From: Pseudomonas reidholzensis
GTDB lineage: Bacteria; Pseudomonadota; Gammaproteobacteria; Pseudomonadales; Pseudomonadaceae
Reading direction: 5' to 3'
NCBI RefSeq assembly: GCF_900536025.1
Contig: NZ_UNOZ01000030.1
Span: 310,001-374,000, forward strand
Length of the DNA: 64,000 nucleotides
The translations under genes were made by a program, and so were the position numbers. The notes under the pieces were generated by a model. That model was not told the origin of the DNA. It saw nothing but the letters and a program-made list of their open reading frames with translations, and did no database searches. How positions within the stretch are numbered: the stretch's first letter is position 1; each line of letters begins with the position of its first letter. Positions 32,777 to 40,660 of the stretch are shown piece by piece.

Positions 32777-34113
32777 CAGTGCACGCCGGCCTGTAGCAAG
32801 CCGGTAGCCTGGGCATAGGCACGGGTTGCCAACAGCCCCTCGGGCAAGGCGTGACGGTTGCCGGCCATGCGCTCGATCAAGGCTTCGACAGCCGTCTGCG
32901 GGGCGACCTGGAGCGCTTGGGCAGCCTCGGCCAGATTCGCGTCCCAACTGCCGGGGAACACCCGGCGAGGTTTCGGCGCTTGCCACTCGCCGGCGATCCA
33001 GTCGTGCCACAGTTGTTTTTCATAGGCGCTGAACACCCCGAACATGGCGGCCGACGGGCCGTCGATCAAGGTCCAGAAGCGGCTCTTGGCGGGGTCCTCA
33101 TGGCGGCGCAGCCAGCCCTGCGTTTGCAGCGCCTGGATAAACCCGGAGGCCCCCATCGGCTCGGCCAGCCATTGGTTGATCGTCCGCCCTTGCAGCTTGC
33201 AGTGGTCAGAATGCATGAACTGGCCGAAACCACGCTTGCGCTCCAGCGCAGCCAGCAGCTCTGCTTCCAGGCCGAAGCTGGCAATCAGCTGGGCGGCCGG
33301 TGTACCCAGGTCATTGAGCCGATAACCGCGACGCACCCGGGCATAAAAGGCCTCCTGTTCGCGCTCAGGGCATAACTGCACGATGGCCTGGATCGAGCGG
33401 TGGGCATGGCCGCTAGCCGCATTGTCGATCGTGACGTGGAGCTGGAAGTAATGACCGTCGATGCCCAGCTCGGCCAGCTCATACGTGGTGATCAGCAAAT
33501 GCAACGGTGGCTGCTCGTAGCCGAGGTTGTAGCCCAGGACTTCGCCCAGGAAACTGTCGCTGTTCAGGCCCAGGGCCAGTTGCACGGAGCCCTGCAGGTA
33601 GCGCTCGGGGTCCAGCGGGATCGACTCCAGGCACCCCACGCGGCTCAACAACCGTTGGTAGATCAATACATGGTTGCAGCGCGCATCACCGTCGCCAAGC
33701 TCTTCCAGGTAGGTGCGGATGAGCCCGTGGTAACGGGGGTCACGCCACTGGCGCAGGGTGCCGTGCAACCAGACCCCGTCTACGGCCTTGGTTGGCGCGA
33801 CCTGCTGCAGGTACCATAAGGCCTGGGCGCGGTTGGCGAAATACTGCCTTGGCCCGCCCTCGCGGCGTTGGCGCAGGTAATCGGCATAGGCTTGCGCCAC
33901 CTCGCCGGCCCGCTGGGCGCTCCAGGCGAAGAGTTGCCCAGGATGATCAGGCAGGTCGTCAGGCAGACGCTCGGCCGCCTGCAGTTGCTCTGCCAACCAA
34001 GCGGCAGATTGGCCGTCGTCGCCGTCCAGCCACGTCCGGTAACGCTGCTCAAGGCTCGGGCTGTGCAGCGGGGGTCGCAACGCGTGAGCGCTGGCTTGAG
34101 TCATTACCATCAT
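32776..34113 (-). CDS. Iron-containing redox enzyme, heme-oxygenase-like diiron oxidase (HDO) family
   Basis: ATG 34113 has aaggag 6 bases upstream. The 445-residue protein is all-helical. Its centre carries the candidate diiron ligands: LEELGDGDARCNH, then ITTYELAELGIDGHYFQLHV and IDNAASGHAHRSI, matching the E-x6-H ... D-x3-H pattern of HDO-type enzymes (relatives of UndA, BesC and SznF). Those enzymes use O2 for unusual oxidations such as N-oxygenation, C-C cleavage or alkene formation. The extra C-terminal 200 residues are not recognised. It heads a three-gene operon with a methyltransferase and a GCS2 ligase. The substrate is unknown. Confidence 0.8.
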   Translation of the reverse strand: MMVMTQASAHALRPPLHSPSLEQRYRTWLDGDDGQSAAWLAEQLQAAERLPDDLPDHPGQLFAWSAQRAGEVAQAYADYLRQRREGGPRQYFANRAQALWYLQQVAPTKAVDGVWLHGTLRQWRDPRYHGLIRTYLEELGDGDARCNHVLIYQRLLSRVGCLESIPLDPERYLQGSVQLALGLNSDSFLGEVLGYNLGYEQPPLHLLITTYELAELGIDGHYFQLHVTIDNAASGHAHRSIQAIVQLCPEREQEAFYARVRRGYRLNDLGTPAAQLIASFGLEAELLAALERKRGFGQFMHSDHCKLQGRTINQWLAEPMGASGFIQALQTQGWLRRHEDPAKSRFWTLIDGPSAAMFGVFSAYEKQLWHDWIAGEWQAPKPRRVFPGSWDANLAEAAQALQVAPQTAVEALIERMAGNRHALPEGLLATRAYAQATGLLQAGVH

Positions 34114-34131
34114 GCCGGACTCCTTACGCGA

Positions 34132-34317
34132 TTACGGTCTTTGAGGCTCCTGCGGCACCGGCTCGGGACCAGGCGTAGGCTGCGGGGCAGGTTGCTGCAT
34201 CTGTAGCGAAGGCTTGCTCGGGTCGGCGTCCTTGGCCGGGTGATCGCTGTCGCGGTCAAAACACCCACCCAGCAGGGTCAGGCTGCCAATCAGGCAAAGC
34301 AGGGGCGGCAAACGCAT
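34132..34317 (-). CDS. Small lipoprotein
   Basis: I use ATG 34317, which gives a clean signal peptide (MRLPPLLCLIGSLTLLGGC) with lipobox LGGC; the Cys at residue 19 would be lipidated. A ggaggaa-type site lies upstream. The remaining 42 residues are Pro-, Asp- and Gln-rich (QPAPQPTPGPEPVPQEPQRP) and probably extended through the periplasm. It lies 18 bp upstream of the diiron enzyme gene and in the same direction. Confidence 0.7.
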   Translation of the reverse strand: MRLPPLLCLIGSLTLLGGCFDRDSDHPAKDADPSKPSLQMQQPAPQPTPGPEPVPQEPQRP

Positions 34318-34334
34318 GGGCTTTCCTCCAGTTT

Positions 34335-34367
34335 GAAAAAACGCAGTGCCGCTGGACGGCACTGCGT
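34335..34367 (-). terminator. Rho-independent terminator after the KGG gene
   Basis: The arms acgcagtgccg and cggcactgcgt pair around ctgga. On the minus strand the hairpin is followed by T6 (34335-34340), a classical terminator for the gene at 34375-34542. Confidence 0.8.
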
Positions 34368-34374
34368 ACCTCAT

Positions 34375-34542
34375 TTAGGAACGGCCACCTTTGCGGCCAG
34401 ACTCGCTCTTGTCGGTCGTGGAGCCGGATTGCTGCCCGCCTTTGCGGCCTGCTTCCGAGGCTTTCGCCTTATCGTTGGCAAAATCGCCGGGATTCTTCGA
34501 GCCGCCCTGACTGCCAGTCTTGTTGCTTTCTTTGTTGGCCAT
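34375..34542 (-). CDS. KGG-repeat stress protein (YciG-like)
   Basis: I start at ATG 34542 (MANKESNKTGSQGGSKNPGD). The 55-residue, hydrophilic, Gly/Lys/Ser-rich protein contains the family motif EAGRKGGQQSG followed by SESGRKGGRS. KGG-domain proteins are small, probably disordered, stress-induced (often RpoS-dependent) proteins. Its terminator lies just downstream. Confidence 0.85.
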   Translation of the reverse strand: MANKESNKTGSQGGSKNPGDFANDKAKASEAGRKGGQQSGSTTDKSESGRKGGRS

Positions 34543-34693
34543 GGTCGTGAACCTCAATGTGGCTTGGGATACGCACAGCTAGGTGCCGTACATAGTGTGG
34601 GAGTACGGCGATAAGCGTGGATTCGCTTTATTCCGATGGCATCGGACCGGTGGCGTTAAATATGCGCCTGGGGAGTATTTGGGGCGCAAAGGG

Positions 34694-35974
34694 TTACGTG
34701 TCGGGGGTTTCCATTGTGCGTTGGCGTCTGCCCAGCCAGGCCCCGGTCAGGCCCCAGCCCACCGCCAACACAGCGCCCAGCAGCATGGCCAGCTGCGGAT
34801 GCTCAGCCATCACATCCAGCGCGCGCTTGACCCAACCGCTCAAGGCGTCACCGCCGCGGTAGACCACGGTGTCGATGAAGTTCTTGGCCTTGTACTTGTC
34901 TTCAGCGGGCAGCACGGTGAAGAGCATTTCGCGCCCAGGCCGCACCAGTGCGTATTCGCCCGCGCGGCGCACCACCATCACCAGCACGAACACGGCAAAC
35001 ACCGGCGCCAGCGCCAGCCACAGAAAACCCACCGCCATCAGCAACGGTACTGCCACCAACAGCACGCCAACGCCCAACCGCCGTGCCAGCCGGCCGGTGA
35101 TGAACACCTGGGTGAGAATGGCCAGGGCCTGCACCACGGTGTCGATCAGGCCGAACACCTGGGTCTGCCGGGTGCGGTCGCTGAAGGTCTCGCTGACGAT
35201 ACGCGCCTGCTCGAAGTACAAAAAGGTGCTGACGCTGGCCAGCAACACCACGAACAACGCGATGCCGAGCAGGTAAGGCGAGCGCAGGACCGCCGTAGCC
35301 CCCGCGAACGGGTTGCCGCCCAGCGGTTTCGACGCGGGATGCTCGCTGGTCGCCGGCAGTGGGTGGCGCTCGCGCCAGCGCTGCAGGTAGAACGTGGCGC
35401 CCATGCTGCCGAGCAGGAACAGGCACGCCAGCACCAGCAACCCGGCGTGCCCCAGCGGCGCCACCAGCAGCGTGCCCAGCAGCGGCCCGCTGAGCCCGCC
35501 AAGGCTGGCACCGGCTGCGAGCAGGCCGAACAGGCGTTTGCCCTGCTCGCTGGAAAACAGGTCGGCGAGCACGCTCCAGGCCAGCGAAATCGCCAGCAGG
35601 TTGAACACCGACAACCAGATGTAAAACGCCCGGGCCTGCCAGATGTCGTCCGGGTCACGGGCAAACAGCACGGCGAACAGCAACAGGTTGCTGGCGAACA
35701 CCCCATAGGTCCAGGGCAGGATGCGCCGGCGCTCGACCCGCGACGCCAGCCAGCCGAACAGCGGCAGGCACACCAGGGTGGCGATGAAGGTGCCGGTGAA
35801 CAGCCATTGCAGGTTGTCGACCCCGCCGGCGATACCCATGGTCTCGCGCACCGGCCGCAGCATGAAGTAGCCGGTGAACAGCAGGTAGAACAACGCAAAA
35901 CCCGCGAGCACCGCGGGGCCTTCGCCGGGCTGCAGGTTGACCCCGTGCGCCAGGCGTCGCCGCCAGTTGCTCAT
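34694..35974 (-). CDS. MFS-like / NTP-exchange-type transporter
   Basis: ATG 35974 has a ctgagg site, and the stop of the upstream aldo/keto reductase gene overlaps its ribosome site. The 426-residue protein has about twelve hydrophobic helices and starts with ALFYLLFTGYFMLRPVRETM, which is typical of the NTP/NDP-exchange-transporter-like branch of the MFS. The MFS loop signature is weak (GWLASRVERRRILPW). There is no nucleotide specificity evidence; the cargo is unknown. It is probably co-transcribed with the aldo/keto reductase. Confidence 0.75.
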   Translation of the reverse strand: MSNWRRRLAHGVNLQPGEGPAVLAGFALFYLLFTGYFMLRPVRETMGIAGGVDNLQWLFTGTFIATLVCLPLFGWLASRVERRRILPWTYGVFASNLLLFAVLFARDPDDIWQARAFYIWLSVFNLLAISLAWSVLADLFSSEQGKRLFGLLAAGASLGGLSGPLLGTLLVAPLGHAGLLVLACLFLLGSMGATFYLQRWRERHPLPATSEHPASKPLGGNPFAGATAVLRSPYLLGIALFVVLLASVSTFLYFEQARIVSETFSDRTRQTQVFGLIDTVVQALAILTQVFITGRLARRLGVGVLLVAVPLLMAVGFLWLALAPVFAVFVLVMVVRRAGEYALVRPGREMLFTVLPAEDKYKAKNFIDTVVYRGGDALSGWVKRALDVMAEHPQLAMLLGAVLAVGWGLTGAWLGRRQRTMETPDT

Positions 35975-35978
35975 GGCC

Positions 35979-36887
35979 TCAGGCAAACTGTTTGATCAGC
36001 GCTTGCTGCTGCGCCTCGCTCAACAGCGGCGCCAGGCCCGCCTTGAGCTGATCGAGCTGGCGGTCGGGGCGGCCGGTGGCCGGGATCACCGTGGTGACAG
36101 CCGGGTGGCTGATGGCGAACTTGAGAAACAGCTGCGCCCAGCTGCTGATCCCGGCTTCACCGGCCCAGCCCGGCAGCGGCTGGTCCTTGACCCGGGCGAA
36201 CAGGCGGCCGTCGTCGAACGCGCGGTTGATCAGCACGGCCACGCCTTTGTCGCGGCACAGCGGCAACAAGGTCTTGGCGGCCTCGGCTGAATTGACCGCA
36301 TAGTTGATCTGGATGAAGTCGAGCGGCTCCTTGCGGACAATCTCGGCTACCTCGTCCTGGCCGCTGGCCAGGTAGTGGGTGATGCCGATGTAACGGGTCT
36401 TGCCCTGGGCCTTGAGCTCACGGGCGTAAGGCAGCTGGCGTTGCCAGTCGCGCAGGTTGTGGATCTGCAGCAGGTCGACCTTGTCGGTACGCAGGCTCTT
36501 CAGCGTGCCGGCCCACTGCGCCTGGGCGGCCGCTGCGCTGTCGGCGGCGATCTTGGTGGCAATGAAGCACTGCCGGTGCCAGCCACCCTCCTCCAGCAAC
36601 TGGCCGAGGATGGCGTCGGCGCCGCCGTAGTTGGGCGAGGTGTCGATGACCCTGCCGCCGCCCTCGAAGAACACCTTGAGCACCTGCTTGAGCTGCTGGT
36701 ACTGCGCCGAGCCTGGCTCGACCTCGAAGCTGCCCGAGGTGCCCGCGCCGATGACCGGCAAGGCCTCGCCGCTGGAAGGGATCTTGCGCGTCAGCAGGCC
36801 GCCAGCGGTTTCGGCGTGCAGCCAGGGGCTGGCGGCCAACAGGCCCAAGGCTGCACCGGTGCGTAGGACATCACGACGACCGTACAT
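35979..36887 (-). CDS. Tat-exported aldo/keto reductase
   Basis: The 302-residue protein begins with a twin-arginine signal (YGRRDVLRTGAALGLLAASP) ending near LHA, so it is exported folded to the periplasm. The AKR catalytic tetrad is visible: Asp and Tyr in VIDTSPNYGGAD, Lys in FIATKIAAD and His in LLQIHNLRDW. Export by Tat fits a protein that binds its NAD(P)H in the cytoplasm. The substrate is unknown. Confidence 0.85.
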   Translation of the reverse strand: MYGRRDVLRTGAALGLLAASPWLHAETAGGLLTRKIPSSGEALPVIGAGTSGSFEVEPGSAQYQQLKQVLKVFFEGGGRVIDTSPNYGGADAILGQLLEEGGWHRQCFIATKIAADSAAAAQAQWAGTLKSLRTDKVDLLQIHNLRDWQRQLPYARELKAQGKTRYIGITHYLASGQDEVAEIVRKEPLDFIQINYAVNSAEAAKTLLPLCRDKGVAVLINRAFDDGRLFARVKDQPLPGWAGEAGISSWAQLFLKFAISHPAVTTVIPATGRPDRQLDQLKAGLAPLLSEAQQQALIKQFA

Positions 36888-36975
36888 AGGAAAGCTCCCG
36901 TCATGAATCGGAAACTTTCAAGGCTAGCCGCCCTACCCTGCACCTGCCCGTGATTCTGTATCTGGATGTTTAGGC

Positions 36976-37854
36976 TTAGCCGAGCAGCAGGCTCAGGTCG
37001 AGGAAACCTTCGGTCTGTGGCGGGCACCAGTAGAAGCCACCGGTCAATGGCCGGCTGAACCGGTACAGGCCATCGATCACGCCATCTTCAAGGCCGCTCA
37101 TGCGCCGCAGCTGCACTTCAAAGGCATCGAAACTGTGCCCCAGGGCAACAAACGCCAGGCCGGCGCCACGTTGATCGGCCCAGGCCACCGAGCGGCGCAC
37201 CATGAAGGCCTCGGGATCGAAGCTTTCCTGTGCGGTGCGCTTGACGTGCGCCGACTCGGGCGCGTCTTCCAGCTCCTCGTTGTCGCTGAGGCGACGGCCA
37301 ATGATGTTGTCCTGCTCGCCCTGCGGCAGCGATTTGAAGTACTGCAGGTCGTGCTTCCACAGCTGGAAGGCAGCAAAGCTCGAGCCGCTCAGGCCTGGCT
37401 GCTCACCGGCGACGATGGCCGCCTCGACGGCGTCGTCGTCCACCGGGTTCTCGGTGCCGTCCTCGTAACCGGTCAGGTCGTGACCACCGCGGTGCAGGAA
37501 GCCATCGACGCTGTCCACCAGGCTCAGTGCAGGCGCCAGCAACTGCTCCAGGGCCTGGCCGCGCAACAGCAACTCGCCGCGCTCTTCGCCGCGCAGCCAC
37601 AGCCACAGCGCGTGTTGCGTGCTGGGGTTCTCGACTGCGGCGTCCAGCTGCGGGAACGCCCGCAGCCCAGGCACTTGCCGGCCCAGCGCCTTGACCAGCG
37701 GCGCGCCGACGCCAACGATCAGTTGCTGGCCAACCGCCTGCGACAGCAAGGCGTCGAGCACTGCGGGCAACGCTTCGGTGCAATGCAGGGAGAAGAACAG
37801 GTGACGGGCATGGGCCGGCACGGGGGTGGCAAGCAGACCTTGCTGGAACGGCAT
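36976..37854 (-). CDS. Dyp-type heme peroxidase
   Basis: I start at ATG 37854 (MPFQQGLLATPVPAHARHLF), where family similarity begins, rather than 19 codons upstream. The 292-residue size fits the bacterial B/P type. The GxxDG motif is present as LTGYEDGTENPVDDDAVEA, giving the distal catalytic Asp. The C-terminal half has SFAAFQLWKHDLQYFKSLP, ENIIGRR-type sequence (DNIIGRRLSDNEEL), AHVKR and FVALGHSFDAFEVQLRRM. It oxidises dyes and lignin-like compounds with H2O2 in vitro. No encapsulin gene is nearby. Confidence 0.92.
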   Translation of the reverse strand: MPFQQGLLATPVPAHARHLFFSLHCTEALPAVLDALLSQAVGQQLIVGVGAPLVKALGRQVPGLRAFPQLDAAVENPSTQHALWLWLRGEERGELLLRGQALEQLLAPALSLVDSVDGFLHRGGHDLTGYEDGTENPVDDDAVEAAIVAGEQPGLSGSSFAAFQLWKHDLQYFKSLPQGEQDNIIGRRLSDNEELEDAPESAHVKRTAQESFDPEAFMVRRSVAWADQRGAGLAFVALGHSFDAFEVQLRRMSGLEDGVIDGLYRFSRPLTGGFYWCPPQTEGFLDLSLLLG

Positions 37855-38048
37855 GGCAGGCGAATCCTCGGCAAAAGCGCGAATCCTACTGCGCTCGCCG
37901 CCCAACCGCAACGCGACTTGGCGCCGCTAACGCGCAGGTTTGCGCGCTACCTCGGTAACAAAACGTTACCAAGACATGGCCAAGTGCAATTAGCTATCGT
38001 TCGATCGCCACCTACACTGCTCGGAATCCTTCGTGCGAGACCGTGCCC

Positions 38049-38957
38049 ATGACCGCTTCACCGTTGCTTACCGCTGTCTTGCCGATTGCCCTGGGCATCA
38101 TCATGCTCGGGCTGGGCCTGTCGCTGACGCTGGCCGATTTCGCCCGGGTGGTGAAGTACCCCAAGCCGGTGGTGATCGGCCTGGCGTGCCAACTGCTGCT
38201 GTTGCCGCTGGTGTGCTTCCTGATTGCCAACGGCTTTGGCCTGGAGTCGGCGCTGGCGGTCGGCCTGATGCTACTGGCGGCCTCGCCGGGCGGCACCACG
38301 GCCAACCTGTTCAGTCACCTGGCGCATGGCGACGTGGCGCTGAACATCACATTGACTGCAGTCAACTCGTTGATCGCGATCCTCACCATGCCGCTGCTGG
38401 TGAACCTGTCGCTGAGCTATTTCATGGCGTCGGACCAGGTGATCCCGCTGCAGTTCGCCAAGGTCATGCAGGTGTTCGCCATCGTCCTGCTGCCGGTGGC
38501 GCTGGGCATGATGATTCGCCGCTGGGCGCCGCAGTTTGCCGGGCGCATGGAAAAACCGATGAAGCTGGTGGCGGCGTTGTTCCTGGCGTTCACCATTGTC
38601 CTGGCGCTGGCCAAGGACTGGGCGACGGTGGTCGAGTATGCGCCGCTGGTGGGCGGTGCCGCGCTGCTGTTCAACCTGCTCAGCCTGACGCTGGGCTATT
38701 GGGTACCGCGGCTGTTGAAGATCCCCAAGCGCCAGGCGATTGCGATCGGCATGGAGATCGGTATTCACAACGGCACCCTGGCGATCGCCCTGGCCTTGAG
38801 CCCGTCGCTGCTGAACAACCCGACCATGGCGGTGCCGGCAGCGATCTACAGCTTGATCATGTTCTTTACCGCGGCGGGGTTTGGCTGGTGGGTGAGCCGT
38901 GGGCACAAGGCTGAGGAAGCTACTGCGGCAGCTTCGGGGCAGGTTGCCGGGGATTGA
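38049..38957 (+). CDS. Bile acid:sodium symporter (BASS) family transporter
   Basis: ATG 38049 is taken as the start; a GTG two codons upstream is possible. The 302-residue protein has about nine or ten membrane helices. It contains LMLLAASPGGTTANLFSHLA (a BASS signature region) and AIGMEIGIHNGTLAIALAL, the E-x-G-x-(H/Q)-N motif of the crossover helix. The cargo is a sodium-coupled organic anion of unknown identity. Confidence 0.88.
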   Translation: MTASPLLTAVLPIALGIIMLGLGLSLTLADFARVVKYPKPVVIGLACQLLLLPLVCFLIANGFGLESALAVGLMLLAASPGGTTANLFSHLAHGDVALNITLTAVNSLIAILTMPLLVNLSLSYFMASDQVIPLQFAKVMQVFAIVLLPVALGMMIRRWAPQFAGRMEKPMKLVAALFLAFTIVLALAKDWATVVEYAPLVGGAALLFNLLSLTLGYWVPRLLKIPKRQAIAIGMEIGIHNGTLAIALALSPSLLNNPTMAVPAAIYSLIMFFTAAGFGWWVSRGHKAEEATAAASGQVAGD

Positions 38958-38974
38958 TGGCGTTGTTGCGCCTT

Positions 38975-39038
38975 CATCGCGGGCAAGCCCGCTCCTACAG
39001 GTCGCGCGGTGTCTGTAGGAGCGGGCTTGCCCGCGATG
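38975..39038. repeat. Inverted pair of REP elements
   Basis: catcgcgggcaagcccgctc at 38975 and its inverse gagcgggcttgcccgcgatg ending 39038 share the ctcctacag/ctgtaggag core and face each other across 12 bp. This is a different REP subtype from the one at 29442-29523. It lies between the convergent BASS transporter and crtZ genes. Confidence 0.85.
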
Positions 39039-39044
39039 TGGGCC

Positions 39045-39509
39045 TCAGGGCCCGCGCCGCTTGCGCAACTGGCGCTTGAGCACGCGCAACGGCGGCGCAT
39101 AGAAGAAGCCGAACGAGACACTGCCTTCGCGCCCTTTCACGGCATGGTGCAGCCGATGCGCCCGGTGCAGGCGCTTGAGGTAGCGGTTCAGTGGCCGCGG
39201 CTTGTTGGGCCAGTGCCGATGAAAAAAACCGTCATGCGCCAGCACATACAGCACCCCATACCCCGCAACCCCGCCGCCCACCCATTGCAACGGCGCATAA
39301 CCGGCCTTGCCCACGGCCACCAACCCCGCCGCAATCAGCGCCAGCGCCAGCAGGTAGACGTCGTTGGTCTCCAGCACGCCAAGGTGCGGCTCATGGTGCG
39401 AGCGATGCAGCCACCAGCCCCAGCCATGCATGATGTACTTGTGAGCCAGCGTGCCGACGCCCTCCATGGCCACCAGGGTGCCGAGCAGGATGGCGAGATT
39501 GAACAACAT
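39045..39509 (-). CDS. crtZ: Beta-carotene hydroxylase / fatty-acid-hydroxylase superfamily
   Basis: The 154-residue membrane protein has all four His boxes of CrtZ: HKYIMHG, HRSHHE, HDGFFHRHW and HRAHRLHH, which bind a diiron centre. Hydrophobic helices surround the boxes (VYLLALALIAAGLVAVG, GVLYVLAH). CrtZ 3-hydroxylates beta-carotene to zeaxanthin. No other carotenoid gene occurs in this window, so the substrate may come from genes elsewhere or be different. Confidence 0.88.
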   Translation of the reverse strand: MLFNLAILLGTLVAMEGVGTLAHKYIMHGWGWWLHRSHHEPHLGVLETNDVYLLALALIAAGLVAVGKAGYAPLQWVGGGVAGYGVLYVLAHDGFFHRHWPNKPRPLNRYLKRLHRAHRLHHAVKGREGSVSFGFFYAPPLRVLKRQLRKRRGP

Positions 39510-39941
39510 GAGCAGGTCCGCGATGGTAACGAAAGGCGCAAGATTACCATTGCCGGCAGCTGGGATCAGCTCAGTTGGCTGTAGGACGCTTCTCTATTAA
39601 CCCATTGTCATCTGTTTGCCATTGACCCGCTGCGCAGCGAGGCGTAACGTCCGCCCCGCAATTCTGCCCCCCATCACAGGAGTCCTGCATTGGACAGTAG
39701 CCCCAGTCGATTGCGACAGGTCCACACGGCGAGCTAGTCCGGCAGTCCTTCTGCCACTGTCTCGCCGCACCCGGTAGACGGTGGTACAGCACGGCCCTGC
39801 GGGTCGATGCGTTCCCTCCTTTGCTGCTGCACCTCGCCCTTCGGCGATCGGTGACGTGGTCCTGCGCACTCTGTTTTTCGCACGCGCCGTCAGCCAATGG
39901 CGCTTACGCGGGCAATCGTTGCCCGCGGCAAGAGGTTTGCT
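39510..39941. promoter_or_regulatory. 432-bp intergenic region upstream of mgtC
   Basis: This stretch separates the crtZ start from the mgtC start, so it carries both promoters. mgtC would have a GC-rich leader with several short self-complementary stretches (for example cgctgcgcagcg and ggcaatcgttgcc). No riboswitch class is recognised. A minus-strand open frame with several Cys codons crosses it but has only a TTG start and no ribosome site, so I do not call it. Confidence 0.35.
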
Positions 39942-40649
39942 ATGGATTGGAAAGTATTTCTGCTGCGCGTCAGCGTAGCCCTCGTGCTCGGTGCCCTGAT
40001 CGGCGCCGAGCGTCAACTGCGCCAGCGCCTGACCGGCCTGCGCACCAACGCCCTGGTCAGCACCGGGGCCTGCCTGTTCGTGCTGATGACCCAGGCGGTA
40101 CCGGGCATGGCCCCGACCGATGCCTCGCGGATCGCCGCCTACGTGGTCTCGGGCATCGGTTTTCTGGGTGGCGGGGTGATCATGCGCGACGGCTTCAACG
40201 TGCGCGGCCTGAACACCGCCGCGACGCTCTGGTGCACGGCCGCGGTTGGCGTGCTGTCGAGCATGGGCCTGCTGCTCGAGGCCACCCTTGGCAGCCTGGT
40301 GGTGCTCTGCGCCAATATCCTCCTGCGTGACCTCGCCCAGCGTCTGGACCACCAGGAGGTGGTGCCGGCCAGCGAAGTCGAGCAGCGCTACGAGGTGCGC
40401 ATCGTTTGCCGTAGCGAAGACGAGATCCAGGTGCGCAGCCTGATGCTGCACACCCTCAGCGACCCCGGCCTGCGCTTGCAGTCATTGCACAGCGAAGACC
40501 TGCCCGACTCGCTGCGCCTGGAAGTGCGTGCCGAACTGCTCGGCAACCCCCAGGCCACCGCCCAGCTGGAGCGCCTGGTCGGCCGCGTGAGCCTGGAGAA
40601 AGGCGTCAGCGCCGTGCGCTGGCAAGTGCGCGAAGTGCCTGGAGATTGA
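39942..40649 (+). CDS. mgtC: MgtC/SapB family inner-membrane protein
   Basis: I start at ATG 39942 (MDWKVFLLRVSVALVLGALI), with agagg upstream. The 235-residue protein has the conserved LGALIGAERQLRQRLTGLRT, LVSTGACLFV, SGIGFLGGGVIMRDG and VRGLNTAATLWCTAAVG motifs in about four or five helices, then a C-terminal ACT-like cytoplasmic domain. MgtC proteins support growth in low magnesium and survival in macrophages, acting on F1Fo-ATPase in Salmonella. Confidence 0.93.
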   Translation: MDWKVFLLRVSVALVLGALIGAERQLRQRLTGLRTNALVSTGACLFVLMTQAVPGMAPTDASRIAAYVVSGIGFLGGGVIMRDGFNVRGLNTAATLWCTAAVGVLSSMGLLLEATLGSLVVLCANILLRDLAQRLDHQEVVPASEVEQRYEVRIVCRSEDEIQVRSLMLHTLSDPGLRLQSLHSEDLPDSLRLEVRAELLGNPQATAQLERLVGRVSLEKGVSAVRWQVREVPGD

Positions 40650-40660
40650 TTCCTGCCCGG

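Noticed and set aside
32777..33010. N-terminal extension of the NPPY methyltransferase
   Set aside because: The extra 78 residues are antisense-type, Arg/Pro/Gly-rich sequence over the diiron enzyme gene; ATG 32776 overlaps the upstream stop as expected for coupling.
34583..35995. 470-codon Gln/His-rich open frame on the plus strand
   Set aside because: It is antisense to the MFS-like transporter; the composition is typical of a mirror frame of hydrophobic codons.
39571..39897. Minus-strand frame with several Cys codons (CGPVAIDWGYCPMQDSC) between crtZ and mgtC
   Set aside because: The Cys pattern is intriguing, but the only start is TTG without a ribosome site and no family is recognised; kept as unresolved non-coding sequence.
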